A stretch of DNA of 64,000 bases from Hymenopellis radicata (lineage: Eukaryota; Basidiomycota; Agaricomycetes; Agaricales; Physalacriaceae). This document shows positions 11,477 through 24,376 of the stretch, in pieces (position 1 is the first letter of the stretch; each line of letters opens with the position of its first letter). A program made the position numbers and the translations under genes. The notes beneath the pieces are model-generated. The model was not told the origin of the DNA. It searched no databases and was given only the letters and a program-made list of their open reading frames with translations. The stretch is taken from assembly GCA_015501595.1 (NCBI GenBank), contig JADNRX010000008.1, positions 388,215 through 452,214 on the forward strand, given 5' to 3'.

Positions 11477-13055
11477 TCAATCAGATTCGCTGTCACTGCC
11501 CAAGAAGGCCATTATACTCTGCCTCGCCGTCGGCTGCTTGAAGCATCAGATTTAGAGCACCACGTATAGAAACTGCAAGTCGTTACCTTCCGCGCCACAG
11601 GTTTCTCCGTCTCTTCGTCAGAAGCATCGACCTCTTCCCTTTTCGCAGGCTTTGACTCTGGCTGCCCACGCCGTGAGCGCGAGCCTCGCACCAAAGCCGA
11701 CTTCTCGAAGGACTGAACATCCTCTATTAAAGGGCGTTGAGGATCAGCAGGGTAGAACGAGGTCCAAGCCTCACCTAAATCAGCAGCCAACTCGCGCTGC
11801 TCTCGGATACGTTTTGCCTGATCTAGACTCATCCGTCCATCCATACCAAGGTCTTTCAGTATGTCTTTGATTATGGAAATCTGTCTTGAAGTGCTTTCGA
11901 CATCTTCAAAGATCTTGCCCCATTGTTTTCGAACGCCACAAGCTGCAACGTATGACTGCGTACAGTGGTATTAGCCATGTATAATTTTATGTTGAGAAGA
12001 TGGATAGCACCTTCAATTTCTTGATCGTCGCATCGTCCTTGCTCTCAGTCTTCTTGGCCCGCTTCGGTTTCGCAGCAGACTGCAAGCCTTCGTCAGATTC
12101 TGAGGAGCAAAAGAGACGAGTAGCTCAACCTTTGTAGATGATTTGTCATCAGATTTCGACTTTCTTCGTTTCTTTGGTGGTTGATTCTCAACTTCCGACG
12201 CACTCTCATCCTTCACAAATCCATTAGCTTCTGCAGCTCGAAGTGTACGAGCACTTACATCATCGGGGGGTGACGCAGATTTGTGCTGTGCCTTGAGGGC
12301 CGCTTTACTAGCTCCCGAAGGTGAGGCGGATTCTGAACCATCGTCGTTTTCAACCTGAGAGGATATTCGGGAAGATGATGCTTTGGGTTCTGTCTTCTTT
12401 GGTTCAGCCTTGGGTTTCGGTGGAGGCTTCGGCTTTGGGGTAGGCACCTGACAATAGGATCAGCACAGAGCGATTAAGGACGGTCATAAACACCAGCCTT
12501 GACCGGTTTGGATGCCGGCGGCGGAATCGGCTCGTCTTCCTCGATGTCCGAAGTGGCAATGACCGACTGCGAGCAGAATGTGAGCATATATGCGGCACCA
12601 CCTGGCGTGGAGAGCGTACAGCAGACTTGTACTTCTTAGTCGACTTTGCCTTGCCAGAAGACGAGTCTCGCTTCCTCTTCGCTGAGGGCGTCTCGTCTTC
12701 GTCGTCGCTGTTCCTTTCGGACGTCGCGGGACCAGATGAGATTTCCTTCGCTTTTTCTTCTCTGCGCTCAGCCTAACGCAACGTCGGTGAAGCACTCCTC
12801 ACGAGAAGACGACGACGTACCACGGCAGCATCGATGAAGCTCTTTATGGGCTTCTTGAATTCACTGGCATCCAAAGTCCCCTTATCCAAAGAATACTGCT
12901 TTTCGAGTAGCTCGCGAACGACTCGCGGAGTCAGTTGACTGGGCAAGTAAGCATTAGGTGATAAGGAGACAACAGCATTCTGACCTTATATTTTCGGTAT
13001 TTAACACGATATTTCGCGTAGCAGTCTCCAGCTCGCGTTTATCCGGGCACGGCAT
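11477..13055 (-). CDS. DEK_C domain chromatin-associated protein
   Basis: Start ATG 13055. The first exons give MPCPDKRELETATRNIVLNT, then LTPRVVRELLEKQYSLDKG and KKPIKSFIDAAV, matching the DEK C-terminal (DEK_C) helical domain at residues ~10-65. The rest is a long, highly charged, low-complexity nuclear-type region (Lys/Glu/Ser, with KRKRDSSSGK and a PKPKPPPKPKAEPKK tract). It ends with a helical segment (GMDGRMSLDQAKRIREQREL) and the tail SIMAFLGSDSESD, then TGA at 11477. Seven or so exons are needed. DEK_C domains bind DNA or chromatin; the specific role here is not known. The neighbouring Zn2Cys6 gene has the same orientation but its own 3' and 5' ends. Confidence 0.75.
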
Positions 13056-13322
13056 GATGGTGGAAGAAGTTCAAGGTAGATCGCGTGACTTCACACGCGT
13101 GTGTCACAATCTTGTTGACTTCACGTGACTTTCATGCGCCGTGTCACACACCGCGACTGAATTCTCCGTGCACCGATTTTAAATATGCAAAACAAAAAAG
13201 ATACAGATTACAGAATACAGGTAAGTAAAGCGAGAACAAGAAAACTAGAGCAATACAAATAAACTTCCTTTCAAACAGGCGAGAAAGACAACATTTGACA
13301 AGCTAGGCAATTCCCCTCGACA

Positions 13323-16300
13323 TCATGGCTGGATGCATCGGCTGCTGCTGCTGCTGCTGATAATGCGACTGCGTATACGACGTCCCCCGGAATACGTTGG
13401 TGGCGACGCGCTGTTCGTTGATTCGCTACCCGGAGAGCCTGCCTCCCACTGGAATCCCGGCATCATCATGTTGTTCCACCACGCCGGGTTCTTCAGTGCC
13501 TGCATCGCCGCAACCTCATCCCCAGTGCCCTGCATGGGACTACCACTGTTTACCCCATTGACAGCTACATTGCCGTTGCTGTAATCAAAGTTCCACTCAA
13601 AGTCGAGATCCCCGCCAAAGTGGATCGGCGCCCCAGATCCGCCGGCATACGTAGCCTCGGGGCGATAGATGGGCGTTTGCGACTGCACATTATGGACAGA
13701 CTGGTGAGGGTGCTGTTGCTGGTAGCCGCCGTACTGTTGCACGCCGCGGTCGGAATACGACTGATACGATCCACTTCCACTAGCGCCTTGCGTCTGGCCT
13801 GGCGGAGGAATCGTCTGCAATCGACCAACAGTCACCCAACCGTCCCGTTTGTATTTGCTCAAAAGCCCCGCCAAGAACCGCGCATACAACTTGGGCGTAT
13901 GCCTCTCATCGATGGCAACGTTCGAGGAGCTCAGCTTTTGTATCAAAGTGCCTATGAGATCAAAGATCTCGTCGTCGTCAGCCTTTGTCCTGAACATTTG
14001 GAATTCCGGTCGAAGAAGCTTGAGCAAGAAGGCGGAGGCGAATGAGGCGAAAATGAAGTGTCCGTCTGGCGCGAACCGCATGAAGCCACTGGGGATGAGT
14101 TCCTCCACCATACATCTGATGACTGTCTTGGCGGAATCGAGACACTGCCGAAATGTTCAATTCGACCTTCTCTGAATGAATTCAAATGCATACCTTGTTG
14201 AAAAACATGTCATCAGATTTCTGCATGCCCCTTGAATAGGCCTGCTGAAAGCCGAACGAGAACATCACCAGCCGCGAATACGCCACCAAAAATGGTAGCA
14301 GCTGACATCTCATCTGCCCCCAGCGTCACCTCCCACATCCCTAAATCGCCTCTCCCACTCTTCCTTGAATACTGCCAACTCCTCGTCATATGGAGGTGTC
14401 AACGTCTTGAAGTCGACCTTCTTCATGTTCACCGTGCCACTCCCCTCGCGGCCCGCGCGCGCAAATACCTGGTCGTGGAACCGAGCAACAATCCGTAATA
14501 AGACCGTATATGCACACATGTGTACATCATACTCCAGGTTATACTTGCTCTTGTGGTACCACTCGGCACATCCACGAATAACACCATCCTCCCGGATTGT
14601 CGTCGGCTTGCCAAACTGGGTCGCCGTGCTGCGATCGAGATTGAAGCAGATCTGCCAAACTCGATGGCGGTTCAGCTGCTCCCTCTCCTGCTCGGGTGTC
14701 TTTGGCTTGGTCGTGGGCGCCTGATGCAAGTTGAGGTCTGTAGCAATTCGAATCGCAAGGCCGGTATACAGCCATGAACGATCTTCCTCCCATCTTCGGG
14801 CAGGCACGGCGTAGATAGACATGAGAATGTACGCCTGACAAAGCTCGACGCTCTTCCATCCATCGATGAGGGCATTAGCAGCACTGTGCTTAGCAAAGTG
14901 CATCGCAATAGGATAGATCGAGGATTTGGGCGGATGATACCGAGAGCTAATGGCGCATATAACCGTGAAAAGGAAAGGACAGCGCGTGAACGTGGTTTGG
15001 GGGGTGTGCAAAGCGGGATCAAGGAGTGAAATGAAGGGGTTGACACGCTCATAGAATATTTTGAAGAGCTCGTCAACGTCGGACGGTGCGACCAGGCCAT
15101 GTACGAGGATCTCGGGCGGACTATGTTGTTCTATAAGCATCGCCCGTTTATCGAGGTTTGTCGCGGGGCCTACGGAGATACCAAGTTATTATTAGGATGT
15201 GTGCAATTAATCAATGTTGCGACTGACCAGGCATGAAGTAGGTCTCATTCGCGACTCCGACGTTATCGTCGTCGGCCTCGGCCTCGTCGTCTCCGATCTT
15301 CTTGTTGGTCTTCTTTCCCTTCTTATCGCTCTGGTGGGTCGTGAGACTGAGGTTGGCGATTAATCCCAGCGGCACATGTGAATCGGGCAGAGCGGTCTGA
15401 GGTTCGCCGTCTTCGCCTGATTCATCCGAAGGGTTTTCGCGCGATGTCTCCTCCTCGTCAGAGTCGTCGTGACTGTTGCGGACCTGCGAGAAAGCTGTCT
15501 GCTGCTGCTGCTGGGAAGACTGGACGCTTGCTTGTAGTTTGTCGAGCCATTGAATGACACTGCGATTGTTGGTGTCACCAGCAGACGTTGCCATACGGTA
15601 CGAAGCGATAGAGAGCGGAGTCGCGAGGTAAGGATTGTGCAGCTGCTTGAGTAGACTCTCGATGATGGCGTCCTTTTGGCGAATTTGAGCAAGCAAATAT
15701 TCGCGTTTGCTACGGTGCACTATGAGAATGTGATACGGTGAAGCAGATAATGTGCATACTTGGGCGCAGTACGCGGTTTCCGACCCTCGACAATACAGAC
15801 ATGACCCCCGCCTTTGCAGCGCTTGCAAGTATTGTCGTTCGGCGGGAAATCACATTTCATTTTGAGCTTTTTGCAATGCGTGCATGCTCCCGGGCTGTTA
15901 AGGCCATGAGAAAAGCGTATATACGCATTCAAAATGGAAAGCTTACAGTCTTCCGCCTCGATTGCCGCCGGAGATGCCGCCAATCATGATGCCGCCATCG
16001 TCCTCGCTGTCCGACTCGCTTTCGCGAACTTGCGCGCGTTTGCGCTTGTTCTGCGGCGATTTCGCGGCCGGTTTGGATGGGGGCCTTTGGGATGGGACAT
16101 GGTGATTGTATACAGGCTGGGCAGGCTGAGGATGGGACTGCTGCTGGTAGGGCTGGTGGTCGTCGTAGAAAGAATACTCAAAAGTGCCAGGGTACTCGTG
16201 CTGATAGACATGTTGTTGTTGTTGTTGTTGAGGCTGCTGTTGTTGGTGGTACGCCTCGGTCCATTGTTGGTAGGTCTGGCTGCCACCGCTGTGCTGTACG

Positions 16301-16383
16301 GCGTCCGGGTCGTAGTAGGTGGTGGTAGTGCCAATCATGGAGGCTTGCTGCCCCGGGCTGTCCTGCGCGGTTCTTGACGCCAT
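13323..16383 (-). CDS. Zn2Cys6 fungal transcription factor with poly-Gln regions
   Basis: Start 16383. The N-terminus is Gln-rich (poly-Q near residues 46-60) with a basic stretch (KSPQNKRKRAQ). The zinc cluster at 15900-15765 has the exact spacing C-x2-C-x6-C-x8-C-x2-C-x6-C (CTHCKKLKMKC, then CKRCKGGGHVC), followed by GRKPRTAP. A coiled-coil linker follows (LLAQIRQKDAIIESLLKQL), then an acidic region. The fungal_trans regulatory domain (about 15140-13900) includes FTVICAISSRYHPP, WLYTGLAIRIATDLNLH and RHRVWQICFNLDRS. The C-terminus is Gly/Gln-rich. The last residues are uncertain: one frame stops at 13323, while the +1 frame gives a poly-Q tail and a later stop. It is a nuclear DNA-binding regulator; the target genes cannot be read from sequence. 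Confidence 0.9.
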
Positions 16384-18028
16384 CGAGCAAGACAGACGTC
16401 TAATCCGAACTCATCGCGAAAGGAAAGAATCTTTCCCCCTATATCCACGGATTTCCCACCTGCCGCCATTGCTTCGCCTGACAAGCCGATGGACCTGGTT
16501 GACGATCCAATCTAAATCTGTGCGTCAGCGCGAGCGTCGACAAGAATCGATCTCAAAGGAAGCCGTTGCCTAAAATTTGTATCCCGCACGCTGCGATTTA
16601 AGTGCTTTTCCTCTACCGGAAAGATCGCTTCCGGCGTCTTTTCCTGCAGATCTACTCAAAATGTCCGTGGGAATTTAGCTTTTTACCTTCAATCTATGCG
16701 CGGTCCCGACGCGACCGTTCCTTGAACCAAAATGCTAGAAAGTTAAACTCTCAAACCCAATTTTACTTTCCCTCTACTAACGCCCAACTAATGCCGTTCT
16801 CATGCTAACACGTGTGGAACGTGAACTGCATTAGACCCCACTGCGGTTACTTAGGCTGGGGAAGTCTTCCATCACACAAGGCCGTTACCCTTCGGGATTA
16901 GCTCAACACCGCGTTCCTAGCTAGAACTGAATGCCTTGCTTTGACGCCCATCACAAACTCCACGTCGTGTCGATCAAGTGCTGCTGTCTATCAACCAATG
17001 GAAATCCTGTCACCAAATTTTCTGCGCCACATGCTCTCTACATGGTCTTCTAGGCTCTTTACTACGGTTACGGTGATCCCCGTTATCGACACCAATCGCA
17101 GGCTTGTCTTCCAAGGAACTTCCGCCCTCACAGGCTTGACTTACCTATCTCCGAGCCATAATGAACGGAACAAAACTTCGGAGGTGTACATGTTGTTGAC
17201 TATGGGGAAAAGGTCAGAAAGCAGAGTCATATGACACTGCTGTGTTACCTCTTGTGTTGGGAATATAATTCACGGGAGAAGCAGCCTTCTGTGTCTTCAT
17301 TTGAAAAAAATATAGCGCCTAGCGTGAACGCCCGAAACGCGACGAAATGGCTTCTATTGATTAATTCCGCAACGCGAAACGCCTCGCTCTTCACAAGTTA
17401 CAAGTTCCCTTTTCAAGAACAATGATATTATCTATCATGCTCTTATCCTCTAGGAATCACTGTGGGTGTTCGGAATTGTTCTCCTTTGGAGTAGGGCTCT
17501 ACCGCAACGTTGGTTTGAGAGATGGTAAGGATAATCAGCTGTTAAGTTGCGCCTGCCTGCCTGCCACTTGGGAAATGCAGTTATCTACTGGGTATGCATA
17601 CCCACTAGCGTGCAAGAAACGTGTCATTCTCTTGCAGGTACCAAGCTCACATGTCCTTCACAAGTTTCCAAACATTCTAAAATGCCATGTGCGTGTAAGC
17701 ATCGGCATTCGAGAATACAGTATTGCTAATCGTCTTCTCCCACCCATTTCAACAACGGATCATCAATTCTTCCGGAGAAGCAAGGATTTGAATGCCTCTC
17801 AACAAGTGAACTAAAAACACCTGAGTTCGTAGTTGTATCCACGTGGCACGTACATGGATGCCTCGGCGCTTACCGATGTGCCTCCCTGAACCTTCAACTA
17901 CGCGTATTGAAAACGGGGGGGCTTCTTATCGTTGAGGGCATCACAATAGACTCTCATGGAACAGCACATAAGTAATTATGCCATCTCGACCGAGATAAAC
18001 GGACCCAGCAGTCAATCGAAAGGCCAAC
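16384..18028. other. Long intergenic region, nothing recognised
   Basis: About 1.65 kb. The first few hundred bases are the promoter of the Zn2Cys6 gene. The longest open frame is 130 codons (17422-17814 plus) without motifs or a consistent exon structure. I find no tRNA and no clear repeat. Confidence 0.4.
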
Positions 18029-18899
18029 TTAGGCAAGCATTTCGCAGTCCGCCTGTGTGTCCATGTCCATAAGCGCTTCCCTTTCGTCCTCCTGCCCCCA
18101 GGGTAACACCACAATATCCTCCAATCCCGACATCGGGTTGAAGTCCTTCACAAATCCCACGCCCTTCATGTACCGCCCCAAAACGGGCCCATGCATTATC
18201 AAAACCCATGACGAACATGGGCAGCGGCAACATATGGAGGGCATCGCATAGGCCCGCATAATCCAGTTGGCTATTCGGATCCTCATCGGGTTCGCTATCC
18301 TCGAATCGACGAGAGATTTCCGACGTCATTGCTACTCCGTGCAGCTCGGTGGCCATGTCCTTGACGGCTTGGAGATAGGATCCAGTGTCGGGTAGTGACA
18401 TTTTGGCTGGTAAACGCAGCGTAAAGCGCGCGTAGAATGAGACTAGGGGTTCCGCCATTATGGGATAGGATTCTGAGGGTCTGGAAAGTGAATTCCGGGC
18501 CATGTAGTGTAGATGGAGGAGCCCACTCTCGCTACATATGTGATGTCAGAATTGGACCTTAAGCTGTGGAAGAATGCGCGTACGCTTCGTGATGAGCTTC
18601 ACGTAGAAAACACCACTGAGCCCGCTCAGTGTTTGAATCTGCATCGAAGATGTTGGCATGCACGACTAGACAAGCCTAAGAGCGTCGTTAAAACCACAAC
18701 GTATGAAAGAAGAAGAGGTTGTACTTGCCTGTACTATACGCGCCACCTCATATGGCAAGACAATGGGTTCGTCAAGCGGACTCATCCACAAAACCGGGTC
18801 ATAATGAATCGCTGGGAGTTTGTTGATAATTTCTATGGCCTCCGGCGTGATGGACGAAGGAAGAACGTCAGAGCTCAGGTCGTCAGAATGTTGAGACAT
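18029..18899 (-). CDS. Unrecognised paralogue family, member X1
   Basis: Exon 1 starts at 18899 and ends with LPYEVARIVQA; exon 2 reads VHANIFDADSN then QWCFLREAHHEA; exon 3 reads SGLLHLHYMARN, SESYPIMAEPLVSFYARF and LPDTGSYLQAVKDMATELHG. The tail is KGVGFVKDFNPMSGLEDIVV followed by an acidic end and TAA at 18029. The exon boundaries and phrases match two genes at 23057 and 24377. The tail lies in another frame from exon 3; removing one G from a GGGG run (plus CCCC near 18176-18180) would join them. No signal peptide, membrane span or known domain is visible. Probably cytosolic; function unknown. Confidence 0.68.
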
Positions 18900-19526
18900 A
18901 GTGGAGGCGGTAAAAGCAAGATGGAATGAAGACTGAGCATGCTGAATATGTCGAGCCGCCTATTATACATCTCGCAGACAATTAGCGAAATGATGGACCC
19001 GTAGAATTGAGAGACAAAAAAAGTCAGACATGATCGGCGTCCGAACAATGTTGAACAACAAGATGATGGTCCAACAAGAACGCAGGACCCGAAGCTTGTA
19101 CCATTGTTGCAGGCCATTTTGATTTCGAGCAGGGCAGGAATTGAAATGCAAAGGCCGGTCCGGATATCGATAGAGAAGATCCGGACATGGATCCTCTGAT
19201 CATCTGAAGTTTAGTCGCCGAGAATAGTGGCCAGGCCGTGGCATTGAGACGATGGTCCTCACGCCTCATTCTTGCTCAGCTGAGGGTTGTCCAGTAAGTT
19301 GGTGCATTGCTAAAGGAGAGTTTATTATTCGATACCGAATCAAAAAAGCGAAAGCAAAAAAAAAGGAATTCTCAAGGAGCGAATAATGATAGTAATCCAA
19401 TGAATAAATACGTAGAGTAGGTACGCCATATAGCAGGAAGTAGATGAACGATATGCATATATGATACAAGGGAAAATTTTGGAGGTAAATAAGGGCTCAC
19501 AGAACGAAAGGGCCCTATAAGAACGC
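18900..19526. other. Intergenic, nothing recognised
   Basis: About 630 bp between the start of X1 and the 3' end of the arrestin-like gene. It is A/T-rich around 19320-19420. No gene or RNA is recognisable. Confidence 0.4.
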
Positions 19527-22500
19527 CTAACCACCAAGAGGTTTCGGTGGTAGCGGAGGAGGGGCCGGGACGTTCCATTTTCGAGTGGAATGTCGTCATG
19601 CATGACAAACTTGGACACCCTGGCATCCTCATCCGCGTCTCTTGTATGTACTCGGCAGGAGGTCGAGGCATTAACGGCGGAGGTGTTGAAAACGCGCTAC
19701 TTTGCGATGAACCCTCTCCTGCATACCTCGCGGCCAGCATCTTCTTCTCCTCCGCCGCCGACATTGACGTTCCTGCCCTTGGGGAGTCGGTGTTGGCCGT
19801 GATACTGGTCGTGAATGGCTACCGCTCGCCTCGGCGTCCTGTGCGGCAAAATGCCGAGCGAGGATCTCCTTCTCTGAGAGGCCAGCGCCCGACGACGACG
19901 AAGACCGGCACTAAAAGGCGGCGGAGACGAAGAGGGACGAAGGGAGGTGGGAGGAAGAGCCAAATTGTGGAGGAGACGAGGATCCAGCGAAAGGCGGGGC
20001 GAAGACGAACCACCATGTCCCACAAATGGCGGTGGGAGATCGCTGGCAGCGGAACCCTCCTGTCCCTTTCCTCCATTTCTCGCCTTAGTCTTTGCTTCTC
20101 GGCAGCCGCACTCTCATAAGAGCTACCATTTGAAACCACTGGGGCGGCCCAGATACCGCTCTCTCCCTTTCGGTCATCTCCTCTTCAGCCTAGCCTTTTC
20201 GCAGCCGCGCTCTCGTAAGCCGATGGCCGTTAGCATGCCCGTTCATTCCAGAGGATGAAGAAGGGTTGGCGTCGAAGGGAGGTGGGTCGTTATTAGGCGA
20301 GACGCGTCGCTCACGTTCTGCAAGCTCTTTTTTCAAGCGAGCCTTCTCGGCGGCAGCACTCTCGTATGAAAGACTCCCAGATGAGGACTTGGCCGCCAGT
20401 TCTCTCTTCAACCGAGCTTTCTCGGTAGCAGCACTTTCATAACCCGACGATGATGATCCAGACGGTGCCTCAAAAGGCGGCGGATCGTGAGCTCCGTTGG
20501 TAAATCCAACGCTCTGCGTGACCTCGACAGCGTTCTTTGCCTCTTGGTATCTCCTTAGAGCCGCCTTTTCATCCACAGCCGACATATACCCATTGGCCTT
20601 GGCAGACGGACCTCTGGACGGTGGAGGGGTTTCAGGATTGGAAACCGAATCACTTGCCTGACCCTGTGTTTTGTTGACTCTGGCCGTCGCACTGTTATAC
20701 AGTTTGATCTTCTCTTCTTCCGCGGACATCCATTTCTTGACGGGAGCGCCGCCGGAACCATCTCTTGACGGTGGCTATCAGATAAGTCAGTAACCATCAC
20801 GGATATGCGCATCAAAAGGCGCTTACAGGACTGTTGCTTTGAACCCTCTCAGCAGTGGCTTTCGCACGTTCGTACGCCTTTTTCTCGTCGATGAATCCAT
20901 TGGAAGTTGTGGCATTTGCAGAGGGACGCCGACGTGAACTATGCGCGTCAGGAATCTCCATCGGCTGGGCATTGGTTATTGTGAGACGTCGTCCGGTGCC
21001 GCCCTCGTCAACAGAGGAGCGAGTGGTTGTAGGTGTTGGGCGGCTGCCTAGGACGCCAAAGTCATCAATGGGTCGGGCGGATCCGTTACTTAACGGGCTT
21101 TGGGTAGGCGACACAGGGCTGAATGTATTTGGTGAGGGTCGGACAATTTCATGTGGTGAAGGGCGGCCATTGAAAGTATTGGGTGGAGGGCGCGATGGTT
21201 CAACAGAATGCATGGCATTGCTAGGGGCAAGCAGGGAGAGACCAGGAGCGGGTCCAATGCGTCGAATAGCCTCTTGCGAGACATTTCTGGATATGCTATC
21301 AGTACACTAGGCAGACGCGACATACTCCAGACAACGAACCTGGGCCAGTTTGACATGATCACTGGGAGCTCCATCACTACAGGCTGGCCGGTTCCCATGA
21401 TTGCCCGGACGCATAGAACATAGGTGATATCGATATGCCTTGCTGAGTTGAGTGTTGTCGTGGTGTGGTTTGGAGGTATGCCAAGCTGTAGCTCGGCCTT
21501 GTGAATCATGCCGCCCATAAGTGTGACATTTACAGGGATCTTGTTTTCGGTCAGGTTTCCGACCCTTCGTCTGGGGTATGGTTTTCTTCCCCTGGGCGTA
21601 GGCACCGGCGCGGAAAGTCCTTGATTCACGGAGAGATATTTCAAACCCTCTGAGGATGACTGTCTGGAACTCTGAGCGAACAGCGGCAAATACTGTGACT
21701 CGATCTCCAGGAGCGTAGCATGTATGATGGCGCTCCACAGTGAGGACGACGCCGTCCAGATCCACTTGACGCACATCAGACTGACAGTATACCGGCCATG
21801 TCGAGTGGAGGTCGTGCTTGTCGATGATAATCTCGGTCTGAGCAGATACGACGTTGGACTTGCGTTTGCGAAGGAAACCGCGCTTGCCCTTGGTACAGAT
21901 GCTCGCAATAAGTTCGTAACGAATACCGACTAGTGATGATTAGTATTTCGATAAGCGCCAAGGGTTGTGATTACTCACCGTTGCCCTCGAGCGAGAGCGT
22001 GGGCGGAATAGATTCTGGTATGCGGATTTCAAACGTGATGTCGCCCTTGATTGCTGTCAGGAATGCTGAGGAATGGAGAGGCAGACCGGGCTCACAGTCT
22101 TGACAATTTCCCATTCTTCGTGCGCCCTCCATACGTCGACGGGACTGGGTCCCACGTAGTCGTAGAAGACATTACCGCCTGATCCCGGGATGGTTTCAAC
22201 TTTGCGCAGCTCGACGCGCAGCCATTTTGCCTTGACGCCCTGTGTCTGGCCTACACGCACTTCGACCGCCTGTTCCAGTCAAGTTAACCACCGCCTACGG
22301 CCATAAGCACACCAAACGCACTCCTTTCACTGCAGCCTGGGGCCTGTCCGTTCCACCCGAGGGTATGCCAGGATATCCTATGGCGCGAAATTGAGCATAG
22401 CGCTCTGCAGACAGTGGGAGGACCGACCATGCACAAATTCGACATTCGGCGGCTGTCGTAGAGTGCTGTCGTCGACTAGATGTCAGATATATGCGTCAAA

Positions 22501-22536
22501 CAGCGAATATACGACGTACAGCTTCACCTGCGACAT
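19527..22536 (-). CDS. Arrestin-like protein with C-terminal tandem repeats
   Basis: The N-terminal exons read STLRQPPNVEFVHG, GYPGIPSGGTDRPQAAVKG and VEVRVGQTQGVKAKWLRVEL, then FEIRIPESIPPTLSLEGN, VGIRYELIASICTKGKRGF and LDGVVLTVERHHTCYAPGD. This is the beta-sandwich pattern of fungal arrestin-related adaptors, which recruit ubiquitin ligases to membrane cargo. The middle is Ser/Pro-rich. The C-terminus carries tandem repeats close to YESAAAEKARLKKELAERER (about 20460-20050), predicted to be helical, and ends in PAPPPLPPKPLGG, then TAG at 19527. Frame changes occur at 21563-21565 (GGG run on the coding strand), around 20215, and near 19570. These look like indels; the protein sense continues on both sides. 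The first intron boundary is also unclear. Confidence 0.75.
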
Positions 22537-23056
22537 GTCCAACTGGCGGAAGCTAGTGGATCGCTGGTGGTGAGCAATGAAGGTACGCTGATCACGTGGT
22601 CCCATTAACTTGCCATTTAACCTCCCCTTCAAACATCAAGCATCAAGATTCCAGATGTCCGACCCAGGGGCTGGGGCGTTGGACACCACCATCACCATCC
22701 GATTCCTAGCCTTCGGCCTTCCTCGGACACTTGGAAACTGACCTGGCGCTACCGACGTCCAAGCCGAACTGCAGCTGGGCGCGAACTGAGTAAATCCCGA
22801 CATTTTGAAACCTGCCCTAGCGTCCCGTCTTGGTCAAATTGCGGCGCTTATGGCCGATGTAACTTGTCTACGTTGACAGCTCTTGACTTGTCTGAATGTG
22901 ATTTTGTTGAATTCCTCCTTGTTATTGTGCGCCGACCTTTTTGTCTGAACCTCATCCCACCAACAATTAGCTCAATCATGGTCTTCTTGATTGGTCCTCT
23001 CTACTTTCGATCTAAAAGTACGCGCCTTTTCGTACGGTACCTTGTTCGAAACACCA
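22537..23056. promoter_or_regulatory. Region between arrestin-like gene and X2
   Basis: About 520 bp between divergent starts (22536 minus and 23057 plus). No gene is recognisable. It likely holds both promoters. Confidence 0.4.
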
Positions 23057-23664
23057 ATGTCACAATCTACGTCTAATTTCAGTCAAGACCTCGACCTTCC
23101 GGAACTGACATACAACTCTCCCACTGCCTGCATTGAGCATCAGATCGCTCGTATTGTCCAAGTACGCATATTCTCCTTCAACGTCAGGCCGATGTAACAT
23201 CGCTGTCAGACGCTTTTAGTCGTCCATGCGTTCGTCTACGATCGCAACCTAGGCCAGGAGACCCATCAGTGGTGTTTCCTCGACAAAGCCTATTTCGAAC
23301 CGTATGTTCTTCACACCGCTGTTTCATGGTTTCGGTTCTCACTACACATCTTGCAGTGACACGGGCTTCCTCTACATTTACTACTACACTCGCAACTCCG
23401 AGACGACTCTCTCCGAATCTTACCCCATCGCAGCGGGTCCTATTATGAATCACTATACGAGCTTCAAGCTCCCCTTGCCCGAGACAAAAGCTCGCCTACT
23501 CGTACCAGGACTACGTCGAAAATTTGACAGTATGGGCGAATGCCATGCATAAAATCAGCTCAACTCCAACATCTTTCATCACAAGAAGCTTTCAACCTGT
23601 GCACGAAGACGAACTCGTTAGAATTAGTAGCTTCAACATGATGGAGTACGTTGAATACTGCTAG
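23057..23664 (+). CDS. Unrecognised paralogue family, member X2
   Basis: Exon 1 (ATG 23057) ends in CIEHQIARIVQ. After a 49-nt intron, exon 2 reads LLVVHAFVYDRN and QWCFLDKAYFEP, then a second intron. Exon 3 reads GFLYIYYYTRNSETTLSESY and PIAAGPIMNHYTSFKLPLPE. The continuation SYQDYVENLTVWANAMHKIS is one frame away and joins if the AAAA run at 23486-23489 is one base shorter. An in-frame TAG at 23662 follows MMEYVEYC. Beyond it the same frame continues with HGYGPVVKDWREQAVRYLII to a TGA near 23777, so the gene may be truncated or the stop may be an error. Same exon plan as X1 and X3. Function unknown. Confidence 0.62.
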
Positions 23665-24376
23665 CAACACGGCATGTTCGGTCATCACGGGTACGGACCA
23701 GTAGTGAAGGACTGGCGGGAACAAGCTGTGCGATATCTCATCATAATCTACGACACTTTGCATCGAATGCATTTTTGATTCAACAAAGTCTTCGGACAAC
23801 TTGGTACGCAGCGCGGGGTATCATTATGGATTCAAACGCTCCTTTGATTGCACCAGCGATCATCGATCAGCGCAGGATCAGCGCTCAGCAATCTCTTGGC
23901 GGAGCCTGTGTATTCCATTTGACAAATTCAAATTGTTGTCTCTTTGGCCTTGTTCAGATTCTTGCCTTGTATTCTTGCCTTGTATCCATGCCAAGACCAA
24001 TATGCCTCTTTGCGTGACGTCGACCACTAGGCGTCGTGGTACGAGTAGGCCCCTCCAGGTATTCCGTGCGCCACTTTCTTCATTCTACCAGCCACTGACA
24101 TCGCAACGTAGCTCAAGCAACTGTTGTCAGTCAAAACGTTGTCTCCGTCATTCATGCTTATTAGAACAAGTGTAGGTACTGATCTGCGTTGTATTTGTCC
24201 GCGCTAGAGTCCCGGGGCTTTGTTCACGCTCTTGGAACAACAATGGACGATCCTTCATTCTTGGACAGGTCGTTTGTCGCATCTATATAAAGGGCCTGTA
24301 TTGTATTCGTACAGTACAACTCCCCCCGCCCCAACATTCGAAGGCTCTCTATTGCTACTGCTACTTACTTATCACG
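23665..24376. other. Tail of X2 and promoter of X3
   Basis: About 710 bp. The first 110 bp keep the X2 frame open after its TAG. The rest shows no gene. A TATA box for X3 is listed separately. Confidence 0.4.
24285..24293 (+). promoter_or_regulatory. TATA box of X3
   Basis: TATATAAAG, about 85 bp before the X3 start codon. Confidence 0.6.

Noticed and set aside
15934..16377. 147-codon plus-strand Leu-rich frame that looks like a membrane protein
   Set aside because: Antisense of a poly-Gln/His region, where reverse codons give Leu and Val runs.
16384..18028. Hidden RNA gene in the long gap
   Set aside because: No tRNA fold, 5S-like or snRNA-like pattern found by eye.
19547..20119. 190-codon plus-strand frame
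   Set aside because: Antisense to the arrestin C-terminal repeat region; no motif.
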